Positions 24,601 to 33,206 of a stretch of 64,000 nt of DNA are shown piece by piece. The stretch comes from JAFAMS01 sp049520515 (GTDB lineage: Bacteria; Vulcanimicrobiota; Vulcanimicrobiia; Vulcanimicrobiales; Vulcanimicrobiaceae). The translations under genes were made by a program, and so were the position numbers. The notes beneath the pieces were generated by a model that was not told the origin of the DNA, did no database searches, and worked only from the letters and a program-made list of their open reading frames with translations. The DNA lies in NCBI GenBank assembly GCA_049520515.1, contig JBEKPS010000001.1, forward strand, positions 248,001 through 312,000, read 5' to 3'. Numbering within the stretch: position 1 is the stretch's first letter; every line of letters begins with the position of its first letter.

Positions 24601-26598
24601 ATGTCTCTCTTAGAAGGGGCGTTGCCCCTTACGCCGCTTCAGCCCAAAGTGCTGTTCGTGTATCCGCGAGGCCTGGAGCTTGGCGAGAGCCGCAGTATAC
24701 TGGAATCTGCCAATATCGAGTGCCGCTCGGCTGATTTAACGTTCCCAATCGCCGCGGCTCCCGGCGCCGTGTCGGTCTACATGATCGACTACGAGCGGCT
24801 TGCGGCCCTCGGCGACCACGATGCGATCGATCGCGCGCTTTCTATTATAAATGCCACTGGCGGCACCGCCATTGTGCTCTCGGAACCCGGCGATTTTGAT
24901 GCGGCCTGGCTGGCCCAGAACGAGCACGTCGGTGGTTGGGTGACGCGCCCGATCGACTCGATCGCGCTGCTCTCGGCGGTTCGCACCGCGGAGCGGACGC
25001 TCGAACTTCGCGACAACACGCGCGATCTGATCGACGAATCGGACCAGCTGCTGCAAATCGGCGTTGCGCTCTCAGCCGAACGCGACATCGAATCGCTCGA
25101 ACGCTTGATCGTGCGCAAGGCACGCGAGCTGACAATGTCCGATTCGGGTAGCTTGTTCTTGATCACCGAGCAGGACGGCGAGAAGAAACTTCGTTTCGCC
25201 GTCGCGCAAACCGGGCCGCACGATGAAGGCAAGCATCTCGGCGCGCTGATCCCGCTTTCACGCGGCTCGATCTCCGGCTACGTCGCGATCACCGGCGAAG
25301 TGCTTCGCGTTCCCGACGCCTACCTGATCGGCGACACGCGCGAATATCGCTTCAACGACTCGTTCGACAAGAACAATAACTATCGCACGAAGTCCGTACT
25401 GTGCGTGCCGATGCGCAACTATTTGGGCGAGATCGTCGGCGTCATTCAGCTGATCAACCACAAACCTGATTTCGAAATGATCCTCGAGTCGCCCGCGCAA
25501 ACGGAAGAGGTCGTCAGCGAATACACCGATCACCACGAGCACGTACTGCTTTCGCTGTGCTCGCAAGCCGGTGTCGCGATCGATAACAAACAACTGGTCG
25601 ACTCGATTCAAAACCTCTTCGAGCAGTTCGTCACGGCGTCCGTGAAGGCGATCGAAGCGCGCGACCCGGCGACGCAGGGTCATTCCTCACGCGTCTCCGA
25701 GCTCACGGTCTTGCAAGCCGAGATGCTCAATACGATCGAAGCCGGACCCGTCGCGGTTCACAAGTTCACGCCGGATGATATTCGCGAGATGCGCTACGCC
25801 GCGCTGCTGCACGACTTCGGTAAGGTCGCCGTCCCCGAATACATCTTCTCGAAAGCCAAGAAGCTGCCGGACGGACGCCTAGACATGATTCGTCTACGCT
25901 GCTTGCTCGCAATCGAACAGCTCCAGATGCGCGCGGCGACGCGCAAGCTCCAGCTGCTCAAGACCGGCATTCCGCCCGACAGCGATGAGATCACGCGAAT
26001 CGACGAGACGACCGCACATGCCGTCGCTGAGTTGACGGAACTTGCCAAGCAAGTCGAATCCGCGAACGAACCGCGCGTCGTCGCCGAAGGCGTCGGCGAA
26101 GCGCTCGAAGCTTTGCTCAAACGCAATTATCTGATGCTCGGCGAGGAGCATCCGCTGCTCGAGCCGGCCGAATACGAATTTTTGAAGATTCCGCGCGGCT
26201 CGCTCTCGGCCGAAGAACGCCAAAAGATGGAGCAGCACGTCACGCAATCGTTCCGCTTCTTGCGCGAGATCCCGTGGAAGCAGACGCCGTGGCAGAAGGT
26301 CGCCGAAGTCGCCTACGGACATCACGAGCATCTCGACGGAACCGGCTATCCACGCGGCCTGCGCGGCGAAGAAATCGCGCCGCAAGTCCGCATGCTTACG
26401 ATCTCCGACGTTTTCGATGCCCTTACCGCAAGCGACCGCCCATACAAACCGGCGATGAGCATCGATCGCGCGCTCGACATTCTCACGAAAGAGTTTGCGG
26501 AACGCGGCAAGATCGACGCGCAATTGCTCGACGTCTTCATCGCGAAAAAAGTGTACGAGCCTGTGATGGCCGCAAAGGCAGCCGCCGCCGCGGGCTAA
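24601..26598 (+). CDS. GAF / HD-GYP signalling protein, probable cyclic-di-GMP phosphodiesterase
   Basis: 665 residues, no membrane segment. Residues 15-130 resemble a receiver fold without a clear phospho-acceptor aspartate. A GAF domain (about 150-330) contains RGSISGYVAITGEVLRVPDAY and KSVLCVPMRNYLGEIVGVIQLIN. The HD-GYP domain begins near 340: H361 in GHSSRVSEL, H404-D405 in LLHDFGKVAVPE, H545, and HHEHLDGTGYP (574-584). All metal ligands are present, but about 110 residues (about 425-535, helical and charged) are inserted between the HD and the HHE motifs. It would degrade cyclic-di-GMP under control of a GAF ligand. Divergent from the accB-like gene (84-base gap). Confidence 0.9.
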   Translation: MSLLEGALPLTPLQPKVLFVYPRGLELGESRSILESANIECRSADLTFPIAAAPGAVSVYMIDYERLAALGDHDAIDRALSIINATGGTAIVLSEPGDFDAAWLAQNEHVGGWVTRPIDSIALLSAVRTAERTLELRDNTRDLIDESDQLLQIGVALSAERDIESLERLIVRKARELTMSDSGSLFLITEQDGEKKLRFAVAQTGPHDEGKHLGALIPLSRGSISGYVAITGEVLRVPDAYLIGDTREYRFNDSFDKNNNYRTKSVLCVPMRNYLGEIVGVIQLINHKPDFEMILESPAQTEEVVSEYTDHHEHVLLSLCSQAGVAIDNKQLVDSIQNLFEQFVTASVKAIEARDPATQGHSSRVSELTVLQAEMLNTIEAGPVAVHKFTPDDIREMRYAALLHDFGKVAVPEYIFSKAKKLPDGRLDMIRLRCLLAIEQLQMRAATRKLQLLKTGIPPDSDEITRIDETTAHAVAELTELAKQVESANEPRVVAEGVGEALEALLKRNYLMLGEEHPLLEPAEYEFLKIPRGSLSAEERQKMEQHVTQSFRFLREIPWKQTPWQKVAEVAYGHHEHLDGTGYPRGLRGEEIAPQVRMLTISDVFDALTASDRPYKPAMSIDRALDILTKEFAERGKIDAQLLDVFIAKKVYEPVMAAKAAAAAG

Positions 26599-26687
26599 CT
26601 CTTGTCATCCCGAGGGGATTCGCGCCTTGAGGCGGCCCTTTGCGCGCAATCGCGCCCAGCGGCGATCGTATGTGCGCCCCGTAATCC

Positions 26688-27143
26688 TTATAAGCGTTTG
26701 ACCGTCGCCAATGCTTCTTCTGGGAGCGCATCGCGGGCGGACTCGAAGCTCGGGTCGATCTCGGCGAGCGGAACAAGCACAAAGGCGCGCTCGTGCATGC
26801 GTGGATGCGGCACGATGAGATCCGGCTCGTCGATCGTGCAACCGTCGTAGGTGAGAATGTCGAAATCGACGACGCGCGGACCCCACCGATAGGTCTGCTC
26901 GCGTCCGAGCTCGGCTTCGAGCATCTTCAATTCAGCGAGCAGCTCACGCGCGGTCAGCGTCGTCTCGAGCAAAGCGGCGGCATTGATGAAATCCGGTTGG
27001 TTCTTCACGCCCCAGGGCTTGGTGTCGTAGAGCGACGACGTTCGAACGACCGTGCCGAACCGATTCAGTTCCCCCAGAGCGATCTGCACCGTGTGTACCG
27101 CATTTCCGAGATTCGCACCGATACCAATCTGGGCGAGCGGCAT
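26688..27143 (-). CDS. folK: 2-amino-4-hydroxy-6-hydroxymethyldihydropteridine pyrophosphokinase
   Basis: 151 residues. Transfers pyrophosphate from ATP to the pterin in folate synthesis. GIGANLGNAVHTVQIAL, SLYDTKPWGVKNQPDFINAAALLET, LELGREQTYRWGPRVVDFDILTYDG (metal-binding DFD) and LIVPHPRMHERAFVLVPLAEI are the standard signature blocks. It is the last gene of the long minus-strand chain that begins with the Rieske oxygenase and is joined to folB by a one-base overlap. Convergent with the HD-GYP gene. Confidence 0.96.
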   Translation of the reverse strand: MPLAQIGIGANLGNAVHTVQIALGELNRFGTVVRTSSLYDTKPWGVKNQPDFINAAALLETTLTARELLAELKMLEAELGREQTYRWGPRVVDFDILTYDGCTIDEPDLIVPHPRMHERAFVLVPLAEIDPSFESARDALPEEALATVKRL

Positions 27144-27493
27144 TAGCGCGTTCGATGCAGCGTAACACTCGGTGTCGCGCCCGCAAGCAACCCTGGTTTG
27201 GCGATCGTGATCGTGACTGAGTGGACGTGATGCTCGCGCAAGATCGCATGTGCTACCTCCTGCGCAAGGCGTTCGAGCAGCATGAAGCGAGTCGTGCCGA
27301 TGACCTCGCTGACGGTCTGGTGAACCAGGCGATAATCGAGCGTGTCATCGAGCGAATCCGTGTGGACGGAGCGCTCCAGATCGACGTCAAGCTCGACATC
27401 GACATCGAATGGTTGCGGGACATCTTGCTCGCCCGGATTCGCTCCGTGGCGGCCGAACACGCGCATGCCGCGGATCGCAATCTTGTCCGTCAT
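27143..27493 (-). CDS. folB: dihydroneopterin aldolase
   Basis: 116 residues. Cleaves dihydroneopterin to hydroxymethyldihydropterin. DKIAIRGMRVFGRHGANPGEQDVPQPFDVDVELDVDL is the family start with the catalytic glutamate region; LDYRLVHQTVSEVI, LLERLAQEVAHAIL and ITIAKPG follow. The ATG at 27493 overlaps the folP stop (ATGA); an upstream TTG at 27502 is less likely. Usual neighbours folP and folK are on either side. Confidence 0.93.
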   Translation of the reverse strand: MTDKIAIRGMRVFGRHGANPGEQDVPQPFDVDVELDVDLERSVHTDSLDDTLDYRLVHQTVSEVIGTTRFMLLERLAQEVAHAILREHHVHSVTITIAKPGLLAGATPSVTLHRTR

Positions 27494-28329
27494 GCGCCCC
27501 AACCTTCAGGTCGCCATTTGCGTGCAATCGCATCGGCAACGCGAACGACGTCACGTGCCGCATCGACGTCGTGCACGCGCACGACGTCGATCCCCGCTGA
27601 AGCCGCAAACGCGAGCGTCGCGGCCGTCCCATAAACGCGATCGGTCACCGGCTTTCCCGTCAACTTGCCAAGCGTCGATTTGCGCGAGGTGCCGAGGATC
27701 GTCGGAAAGCCGAGCCCGACCAAGCGATCGAGAGCGGCGAGCAATTCGAGATTGTGATCGGCGGTTTTTCCAAACCCGATTCCGGGATCGAGAATCACGT
27801 TCTCCGCCTTCATACCACGACGAACCGCGTGCTGCGCCGTTGCATCGAGCGATGCTAACACTTCGTCGACCACATTACGATAGACGGCAACCGACTTGTT
27901 GTGCATCGCGATCACCGGCGCGTTGCACTCGAGGGCGACGTCCAAGAGCGCCTCGTCCAACCCCCAGATCGAATTGAGAATATCGCCGCCCGCGGCGTGC
28001 GCGCGGCGAAACACCGCCGGCTTGAATGTGTCGATCGAAACAATCGTCGTCTGATCCTGCGCGCGAAACCGCTCGAGGACCGGCATCAACCTCGAAAGCT
28101 CGGTCGCTTCGTCAATCGGTTGATGCCCCGGACGCGTCGATTCGGCACCGAAGTCGAGCAGGTCGGAGCCTGCGTCGCGCTGGTGCACGGCGATTGCCGT
28201 CGCCGAATCCGGATCGCTCGTTCCGTCTTGCGAGAACGAGTCCGGCGTGATGTTGACAACGCCCATGACATACGTGCGGACGCCCCACTCCAGCGAGCGT
28301 CCGCGCAGACTTAAGCTACCGCGGCTCAC
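27490..28329 (-). CDS. folP: dihydropteroate synthase
   Basis: 279 residues. Joins hydroxymethyldihydropterin pyrophosphate to p-aminobenzoate; target of sulfonamides. VMGVVNITPDSFS, LDFGAESTRPG, VSIDTFKP, ILNSIWGLDE, VILDPGIGFGKTADHN, LGTSRKSTLGKLTG and DVVRVHDVDAARDVVRVADAI form the TIM-barrel motif series. In the motif usually read as IND, this protein has LNS. The start is a GTG overlapping the cytochrome gene stop (GTGA), so folate synthesis is translationally tied to the sulfite-dehydrogenase genes, which is unusual. Confidence 0.95.
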   Translation of the reverse strand: MSRGSLSLRGRSLEWGVRTYVMGVVNITPDSFSQDGTSDPDSATAIAVHQRDAGSDLLDFGAESTRPGHQPIDEATELSRLMPVLERFRAQDQTTIVSIDTFKPAVFRRAHAAGGDILNSIWGLDEALLDVALECNAPVIAMHNKSVAVYRNVVDEVLASLDATAQHAVRRGMKAENVILDPGIGFGKTADHNLELLAALDRLVGLGFPTILGTSRKSTLGKLTGKPVTDRVYGTAATLAFAASAGIDVVRVHDVDAARDVVRVADAIARKWRPEGWGA

Positions 28330-28877
28330 GGTGCGTCTGGACGTGGGTCCTTTTGAAGAAAGTTGTCGTGATTCGGCATCCTTACCGTAAGCAGCGATTT
28401 TCCATTCATTACGGCGTTCTGTGGCACGATCCCATTCATGTACAGAACGTAGGCCGTAACGGCATAGACTTGATCGTTGCTGAGTGTTCCCGGTGCGGTG
28501 AACGGCATCGCGCGTCGCACGTAGTCGAAGAACGTCGTCGCGTAGGGCCAGTAACTGCCGACCGTCTTGACGGGTGCCTTCGTGTCGAGGCTTCCAACGC
28601 CGCCGACGAGCTTGTCCATCGGTCCGCCCTGACCCTTATCGCCATGGCACGCGGCGCATTGCATCGCGTAGATCTGCTGACCTTGCGCAACGCTTCCACT
28701 TCCCGGCGGAAGATTTCCGCTCGGCGAGACATCGTCGTTCCACGCACTGATGTCGCCCGGTGTGGCGGGCTGACCAAGGCCCGAACCTGTGCCGGCTGCG
28801 CCTATCGCACGCGGAAGCAACGCGACACAGAGCAGCAGCGCCGCCAGCATCCAGACGTCTTTCTTATGCATGAACAT
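28326..28877 (-). CDS. monohaem c-type cytochrome, probable electron acceptor of the sulfite dehydrogenase
   Basis: 183 residues. Signal peptide (about 8-27) and a single haem site CAACH in QQIYAMQCAACHGDKGQGG; the axial methionine is probably in RRAMPFTAPGTLS. The C-terminal part AVTAYVLYMNGIV matches cytochromes paired with SoxC/SorA-type enzymes, though classical SoxD has two haems and twice the length. The start codon lies inside the end of the soxC-like gene (14-base overlap), and the second Met (28871) is an alternative. Proposed role: to take electrons from sulfite oxidation to the respiratory chain. Confidence 0.88.
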   Translation of the reverse strand: MFMHKKDVWMLAALLLCVALLPRAIGAAGTGSGLGQPATPGDISAWNDDVSPSGNLPPGSGSVAQGQQIYAMQCAACHGDKGQGGPMDKLVGGVGSLDTKAPVKTVGSYWPYATTFFDYVRRAMPFTAPGTLSNDQVYAVTAYVLYMNGIVPQNAVMNGKSLLTVRMPNHDNFLQKDPRPDAP

Positions 28878-30099
28878 TCGTCACCGTCCCGTCCGAGGCG
28901 ACATGCCAACTCTGGATTGCATTCAAATGATAGACCGAAGCGAGTCCACGGACTTTAACGAGATCGGCGAGCGATGGTTGCACATAACCGGTTTCGTCGT
29001 ATGCACGGCTCTGCAGCACGACCTCTTCGCCGTTCCACTTCCACGGATAGACGAATCGCGTCAGTGCTTTGCTTTGGACAGGCTCCGTCAGCTGGGCCGT
29101 ATTCCAGGTTCTTCCGGCGTCGGCTGAGACTTCGACGCGCGTGATCTTGCCACGCCCGCTCCATGCGAGTCCGGTAACCGGCATCTCGCCTTTTTTCGAT
29201 ATTTGCATTCCGCCCGACGGACGCGTGATGACCGATTTTGCTTCCATGACAAACGTGAACATGCGTGCGGTGCCGCTCGGCAAGAGATCCGTGTACTTCG
29301 AGGTTTCTTCACGCGTGTACGATGGTTCCGTGCCGACTTTGAGGCGGCGTAACCATTTGATGTTCATGTTCCCTTCGAAGCCCGGCAACAGCAATCGCAG
29401 CGGATAGCCTTGCTCGGGCCGAAGCGCTTCGCCATTTTGGGCATACGCTAAAATTGCGTCGTCCATCATCTTGTCGAGCGGGATGCTGCGGTCCATGACG
29501 GCGGCGTCGGCGCCTTCGGCAAGCACCCAGCCCGTCGTTGTCTTGACGCCGAGATCTTTCAGGAGCGTCGAGACGCGCACTCCGGTCCATTCAGCGCAGC
29601 CGATCAAACCATGCGTTTTCTGAACGGTCGGCTCCGTCGGTTTGGCCCACTCCGTGAGACCGTTGCCGGAGCATTCGAGGAAGTGCACGACCGTCACCGG
29701 CGGATATCGCTTGAGATCATCCATTGTGAAAACGCGTGGATTGTCGACCAAACCGTGGACGAGCAAACGGTGCGCGGCCGGATCGATGTTCGGAACGCCG
29801 CCGTGATTGCGTTCGAAAAAGAGTCCGTTCGGTGTGAGCGTTCCGTGCAAATCTTGCAGCGGTGTGAAATCCCACGACGTAATTTGCGTCGGCGTCAGCT
29901 CGGTCGGAACGCGAACGACTTTGCTTTCATACGTCGATCGCGAACCATAGGGTGACAGCGGTGCGCCTTGTTCTTGCGGTCGCGCCGGCAGCGGGCTCGC
30001 GGCTCGCGCCGCTGTTGACGCGGCGAGCGCCGAACCGGCTACGACCGCGCCTCCGATAAATGCTCGCCTACGCACGATGCGCTCAGTGCTCGAATCCAT
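28864..30099 (-). CDS. soxC: SoxC/SorA-like molybdopterin sulfite dehydrogenase
   Basis: 411 residues. A Tat signal (IVRRRAFIGGAVVAGSALAA) directs it folded to the periplasm. The sulfite-oxidase domain shows the SoxC-type opening TPTQITSWDFTPLQDLHGTL, FFERNHGGVPNIDPAAHRLLVHG, FTMDDLKRYP and the molybdenum-ligand cysteine in VVHFLECSGNG, followed by the dimerisation domain. It would oxidise sulfite (or Sox-bound sulfur) and pass electrons to the cytochrome that follows. No other sox genes are near, which favours sulfite oxidation. ATG at 30099 with GGGGG five bases upstream; the frame to 30210 lacks support. Needs molybdenum cofactor (moaBC at 47 kb). Confidence 0.9.
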   Translation of the reverse strand: MDSSTERIVRRRAFIGGAVVAGSALAASTAARAASPLPARPQEQGAPLSPYGSRSTYESKVVRVPTELTPTQITSWDFTPLQDLHGTLTPNGLFFERNHGGVPNIDPAAHRLLVHGLVDNPRVFTMDDLKRYPPVTVVHFLECSGNGLTEWAKPTEPTVQKTHGLIGCAEWTGVRVSTLLKDLGVKTTTGWVLAEGADAAVMDRSIPLDKMMDDAILAYAQNGEALRPEQGYPLRLLLPGFEGNMNIKWLRRLKVGTEPSYTREETSKYTDLLPSGTARMFTFVMEAKSVITRPSGGMQISKKGEMPVTGLAWSGRGKITRVEVSADAGRTWNTAQLTEPVQSKALTRFVYPWKWNGEEVVLQSRAYDETGYVQPSLADLVKVRGLASVYHLNAIQSWHVASDGTVTNVHA

Positions 30100-30109
30100 A
30101 TTGCCCCCT

Positions 30110-30424
30110 CTAGGAATCGTCGCGCCAAACCATAACGGTGCCGCCTTCGCTCTTGACACGAAGGCACTCGAGTGGAGACTCGGATAGCCCTTTCGGATCA
30201 CCGGTCGCAATATCCCATTGCCACAGATGCTGATGACAGGTCAGCGTTTCGCCGTCGAACATCCCTTCTTCGAGCGGCGTGTCCATATGCGGACAGATGG
30301 CCTGGCACGCATAGAACGTGCCCTCGCCGTTCAGGATCAGCACCGCGTCGCCGCCTTCGGTTGCGAACTGCTGCATTTTGCCGGGTGCGATCGTTTCAGC
30401 ACCCGCGACGCGCTCCCAGCCCAT
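30110..30424 (-). CDS. Rieske-type [2Fe-2S] ferredoxin of an oxygenase system
   Basis: 104 residues, cytoplasmic. The Rieske cluster ligands are C44-P-H46 (ICPHMDTPLEEG) and C63-x2-H66 (LTCHQHLWQW), spaced as in TmoC-like and dioxygenase ferredoxins. It would carry electrons from the reductase encoded just upstream to the terminal oxygenase. The ATG shares one base with the reductase stop (TGATG), and the soxC-like gene starts 10 bases later. A separate Rieske ferredoxin plus reductase is also found in the methanesulfonate monooxygenase systems (MsmC, MsmD). Confidence 0.92.
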   Translation of the reverse strand: MGWERVAGAETIAPGKMQQFATEGGDAVLILNGEGTFYACQAICPHMDTPLEEGMFDGETLTCHQHLWQWDIATGDPKGLSESPLECLRVKSEGGTVMVWRDDS

Positions 30425-31491
30425 CAGCTAAACTTATCGTAGCGGATCTGTTTTCCGCTATGCTTGAGCTCGAGCAACAACATGCGCAACGTCGCGTCGA
30501 CCATCGGCGGCGGACCGGCAACGTAGATCGTCGTATCCTCCGGCGATTCCGCAACCGCGCGTTTTACAACCTCATGAATGAACCCCTGATCGAACTCGAG
30601 CTCCGGATGCAGCGCGCGCGCTGATTCGGAAGGTTCCTCGTGCGAGAGACCCAGCGTGATGCGCACGCGATCGTGCCGCGCGTGCGCTTTCAGTTCGTCG
30701 AGATAGAATGCGTCCTGCAGCGTCCGAACGCCGAAAAACACCTGTATATCGTGGTCGTCGAAGTGCTCGTCGCGTTTACCGCTTTCGAGAATAGACATCA
30801 TCCCTGCAATCCCCGAACCGCCCGCAATGCAAAGTACGTGGCGAATCTCGCCGGAATCAAACGACGCACGGCCGAGCGGTCCAAACACCTTGACCTGCGT
30901 CCCGTCGATCGGGTGAGAAAACATCCACTCCGTCAGCGCACCACCCGGAAAACGTTTGACGAGGAAACGCAATACGCGCGACTCGGGCTCGAAGTTTACC
31001 ATCGAATAGGAGCGCGCGCCTGCGACGGCTTCGACCTCGAGCAACACGAATTGACCCGCGTCGAACGACATCGGGCGTTCAAGTTCCAGGTCGAATTCGA
31101 TGACGTCGGGGACCAGCAATCTCGAACGCGCGATCGTTCCCGAAAAATATTCCGGCGCGACGCGCGGAGGCTTCGCGGTAAATGCACCCGGCAGCGAAAG
31201 CGCGAGCGCCGAGAGCGCAAAACTTTGGCACGTTAGGACCTCTTTGCGCTCGGCGCGCGTGTACTTGCGCCCCGGCGCTTCTTCCCATGCGTAGCGCGTC
31301 GTGCCCTCGACGACGACAGCCTTACACGTGCCGCAGGTTCCGCTCGCACATTCGTACGGCAGCGGTAGTCCCGCGCGTAATCCCGCGTACAGAATGTGCT
31401 CGTCTTCGCCGCACGCAAATTCACGCGTCTCGCCCCTGGCGCTGACGACGATGCGATGCGATTTAGAGCGGGTAGTGGGTTCCGATGCCAA
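30424..31491 (-). CDS. oxygenase reductase: plant-type [2Fe-2S] domain plus FAD/NAD(P) domains
   Basis: About 355 residues. The N-terminal ferredoxin domain has the ligand pattern CASGTCGTC with a later LTCQ. A ferredoxin-reductase FAD domain (ARSYSMVNFEP) and an NAD-binding domain (VLCIAGGSGIAGMMSIL, IYVAGPPPMVDATL) follow. It would move electrons from NAD(P)H to the Rieske ferredoxin or oxygenase. The start is unsure: a TTG at 31491 gives ASEPTTRSKSHRIVV and a 29-base overlap with the beta-subunit gene; a GTG at 31518 and an upstream frame to 31527 are alternatives. Confidence 0.88.
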   Translation of the reverse strand: MASEPTTRSKSHRIVVSARGETREFACGEDEHILYAGLRAGLPLPYECASGTCGTCKAVVVEGTTRYAWEEAPGRKYTRAERKEVLTCQSFALSALALSLPGAFTAKPPRVAPEYFSGTIARSRLLVPDVIEFDLELERPMSFDAGQFVLLEVEAVAGARSYSMVNFEPESRVLRFLVKRFPGGALTEWMFSHPIDGTQVKVFGPLGRASFDSGEIRHVLCIAGGSGIAGMMSILESGKRDEHFDDHDIQVFFGVRTLQDAFYLDELKAHARHDRVRITLGLSHEEPSESARALHPELEFDQGFIHEVVKRAVAESPEDTTIYVAGPPPMVDATLRMLLLELKHSGKQIRYDKFS

Positions 31492-31951
31492 GGTTACGCG
31501 TCTCGAGGCGAACTTCACGCGCCGCAAAACGCCATCCGCCGGACGTCATCTTGAGTGTGTCATGGTAGCGGCCCAGCGCGAAAAGATGCGTCGTTCCGCC
31601 ATCGAGCTCCGTACGGTACACCGCGACGCTGGAGACCACGTTGCACGCCGTCCCGGCCGCGTCGAACTCGGCGACATAGACCGTCATATGGCGCGTAAAC
31701 GTCGACTGATCGGTGTTGTGGCGCGGCAAGTGTTTGACGAGCGTCGTCATGCCTTCGAGGTCCAGATCCAAGAAGACCATGTCGCGCCGAATTTCCGGGC
31801 TGAAGGCACGAATGACGTAGGTGAACTCCTCGGTGCAGACGTCGAGCCAGTCCTTGAAGTTCCGCGCGTCGAGCATCAGGCAGGCGCGATACAGAAATTC
31901 GCTGACCGAGCGAAACGCACGATCCTCGCTTGCTGGGGTCTCGACCGTCAT
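31463..31951 (-). CDS. Rieske oxygenase beta (small) subunit
   Basis: 162 residues. NTF2-like fold of ring-hydroxylating oxygenase beta subunits: SVSEFLYRACLMLDARNFKDWLDVCTEEFTYVIRAF, then GRYHDTLKMTSGGWRFAAREVRLETRNLGIGTHYPL at the end. It has no cofactor and stabilises the alpha subunit. The ATG at 31951 overlaps the alpha-subunit stop (ATGA). The presence of a beta subunit groups the enzyme with alpha3beta3 oxygenases such as aromatic dioxygenases and methanesulfonate monooxygenase. Confidence 0.92.
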   Translation of the reverse strand: MTVETPASEDRAFRSVSEFLYRACLMLDARNFKDWLDVCTEEFTYVIRAFSPEIRRDMVFLDLDLEGMTTLVKHLPRHNTDQSTFTRHMTVYVAEFDAAGTACNVVSSVAVYRTELDGGTTHLFALGRYHDTLKMTSGGWRFAAREVRLETRNLGIGTHYPL

Positions 31952-33123
31952 ACGCCGCTCGAAGCCTTGCCCATGCGCGCACTCCATTCCGCGTAGAAGT
32001 GACGCATCCCGATCTCGTCGTGAATCGTGCTATCCTCTTCGCGCGCTTGCACGATGAAGGTCTGGCCGCGGCCGAGCGCTTTGCCCTGACCGTGAACGCC
32101 CAGCAAGTCTTCGTGCAGATTGCGTCCGAACGGACCCCAAATCGAATTGTAGTCGCGAACGCGCTGCGCACGTTCGTCAGGAGTGTCGCTCTTCAGGCCC
32201 AAGCCGCGATACTCAATGAACGTGCTCGTGGCCGAAACCGGCATCACCGTGTCGATGCGCAACGACGAGCCACGCAGATTATATGTCATGCCGGGGAAGA
32301 GATCGACCATCTTCCATTGGTTCTGCACCATGCCCGGAAACGAAAGGTCGCGCCCTTTAAAGCCTTCGTACGCTTCATAGTTGACGATCTGATCGCCGAC
32401 TTCGGCGTGTCCGTTCTTGAACGGCGTATACCGCCGCTCAAAATATCCGGGCTGCAGCATGCTCGTCTGCCGGTTGTGATAGTGCATGTAGTCGTGGTAG
32501 AACTCGCTGTTGGTGTCGTGCCACAACTTGAAGTTCGTATCGACCTGCGCGCGGTGGAAGCTAAAGACTTCGAGCGGTTCGGCATTCAAGCTCTTCAGCA
32601 TACCGCCGAGCGCCTCTCCGATGAAATCGCTCAGACTCTCGGACGCTTCATCGAGATTCACATACACGAAGCCGCCGAAACCCGTCTCGCAGCGCACCGT
32701 CCGTAACCCGAAATCGGATTTGCTCAGCCGCTCTTGGTATCCGGCCTTCTCGCGCGGAATATCGACACAGCTGCCGTGCGAATCGAATGCAAAGGCATGG
32801 AAGATGCAGATCAGATGCTTAGCATTGCCGGAGGGATTGTAGAGGATCGTGTTACCGCGGTGCGGGCAAACGTTGTAAAACGCACGGATCTGCATGTCGT
32901 CGCCGCGGACGATCATCAGATTGCGGCCGGCCGGGTGGCGGAACGTGCGATAGTCAAATTTTTCTGGAATCTCGCTTTCGTGGCACGCGAGGAACCACGT
33001 CTTTGCGAAGATCTTCTCGCGCTCTTCCGCAAAGATTTGCGGGTCCGTGTAGACGGACGGATCTACGTAATGCGTCGACGGCACGGGCGGTTGTGTTGTC
33101 CACTGCGCAGGCGTTCGCGCCAT
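31948..33123 (-). CDS. Rieske non-haem iron oxygenase alpha (large) subunit
   Basis: 391 residues. The Rieske domain has C86-P-H88 and C106-x2-H109 with 17 residues between (CPHRGNTIL ... CIFHAFAF). The mononuclear iron site is in NSEFYHDYMHYHN (N205-E207-H210-H214), with a late acidic ligand probably in NLHEDLLG. The motif HAFAF replaces the common HGW. It is a terminal oxygenase; substrate unproven. The frame is open to 33159, but GGAGGAAATAAGA immediately before the ATG at 33123 fixes the start. First gene of a chain encoding beta subunit, reductase, ferredoxin, sulfite dehydrogenase and cytochrome, which suggests a sulfonated substrate that releases sulfite. Confidence 0.92.
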   Translation of the reverse strand: MARTPAQWTTQPPVPSTHYVDPSVYTDPQIFAEEREKIFAKTWFLACHESEIPEKFDYRTFRHPAGRNLMIVRGDDMQIRAFYNVCPHRGNTILYNPSGNAKHLICIFHAFAFDSHGSCVDIPREKAGYQERLSKSDFGLRTVRCETGFGGFVYVNLDEASESLSDFIGEALGGMLKSLNAEPLEVFSFHRAQVDTNFKLWHDTNSEFYHDYMHYHNRQTSMLQPGYFERRYTPFKNGHAEVGDQIVNYEAYEGFKGRDLSFPGMVQNQWKMVDLFPGMTYNLRGSSLRIDTVMPVSATSTFIEYRGLGLKSDTPDERAQRVRDYNSIWGPFGRNLHEDLLGVHGQGKALGRGQTFIVQAREEDSTIHDEIGMRHFYAEWSARMGKASSGV

Positions 33124-33206
33124 TCTTATTTCCTCCGGAAGCACCGCGGGCTTCTCCACACAATCGTAGCACCCCGCTCTAAATATCGCCTAAACAGCGC
33201 GGCCTT

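Noticed and set aside
26599..26687. GCGCG-caat-CGCGC hairpin between the HD-GYP gene and folK as a terminator
   Set aside because: The stem is only 5 bp and has no T-tract on either strand; it may still act as a weak bidirectional stop, but support is too thin.
28864..30099. A full Sox thiosulfate-oxidising system
   Set aside because: Only a SoxC-like protein and one monohaem cytochrome are present; no soxXA, soxYZ or soxB homologue is in the window.
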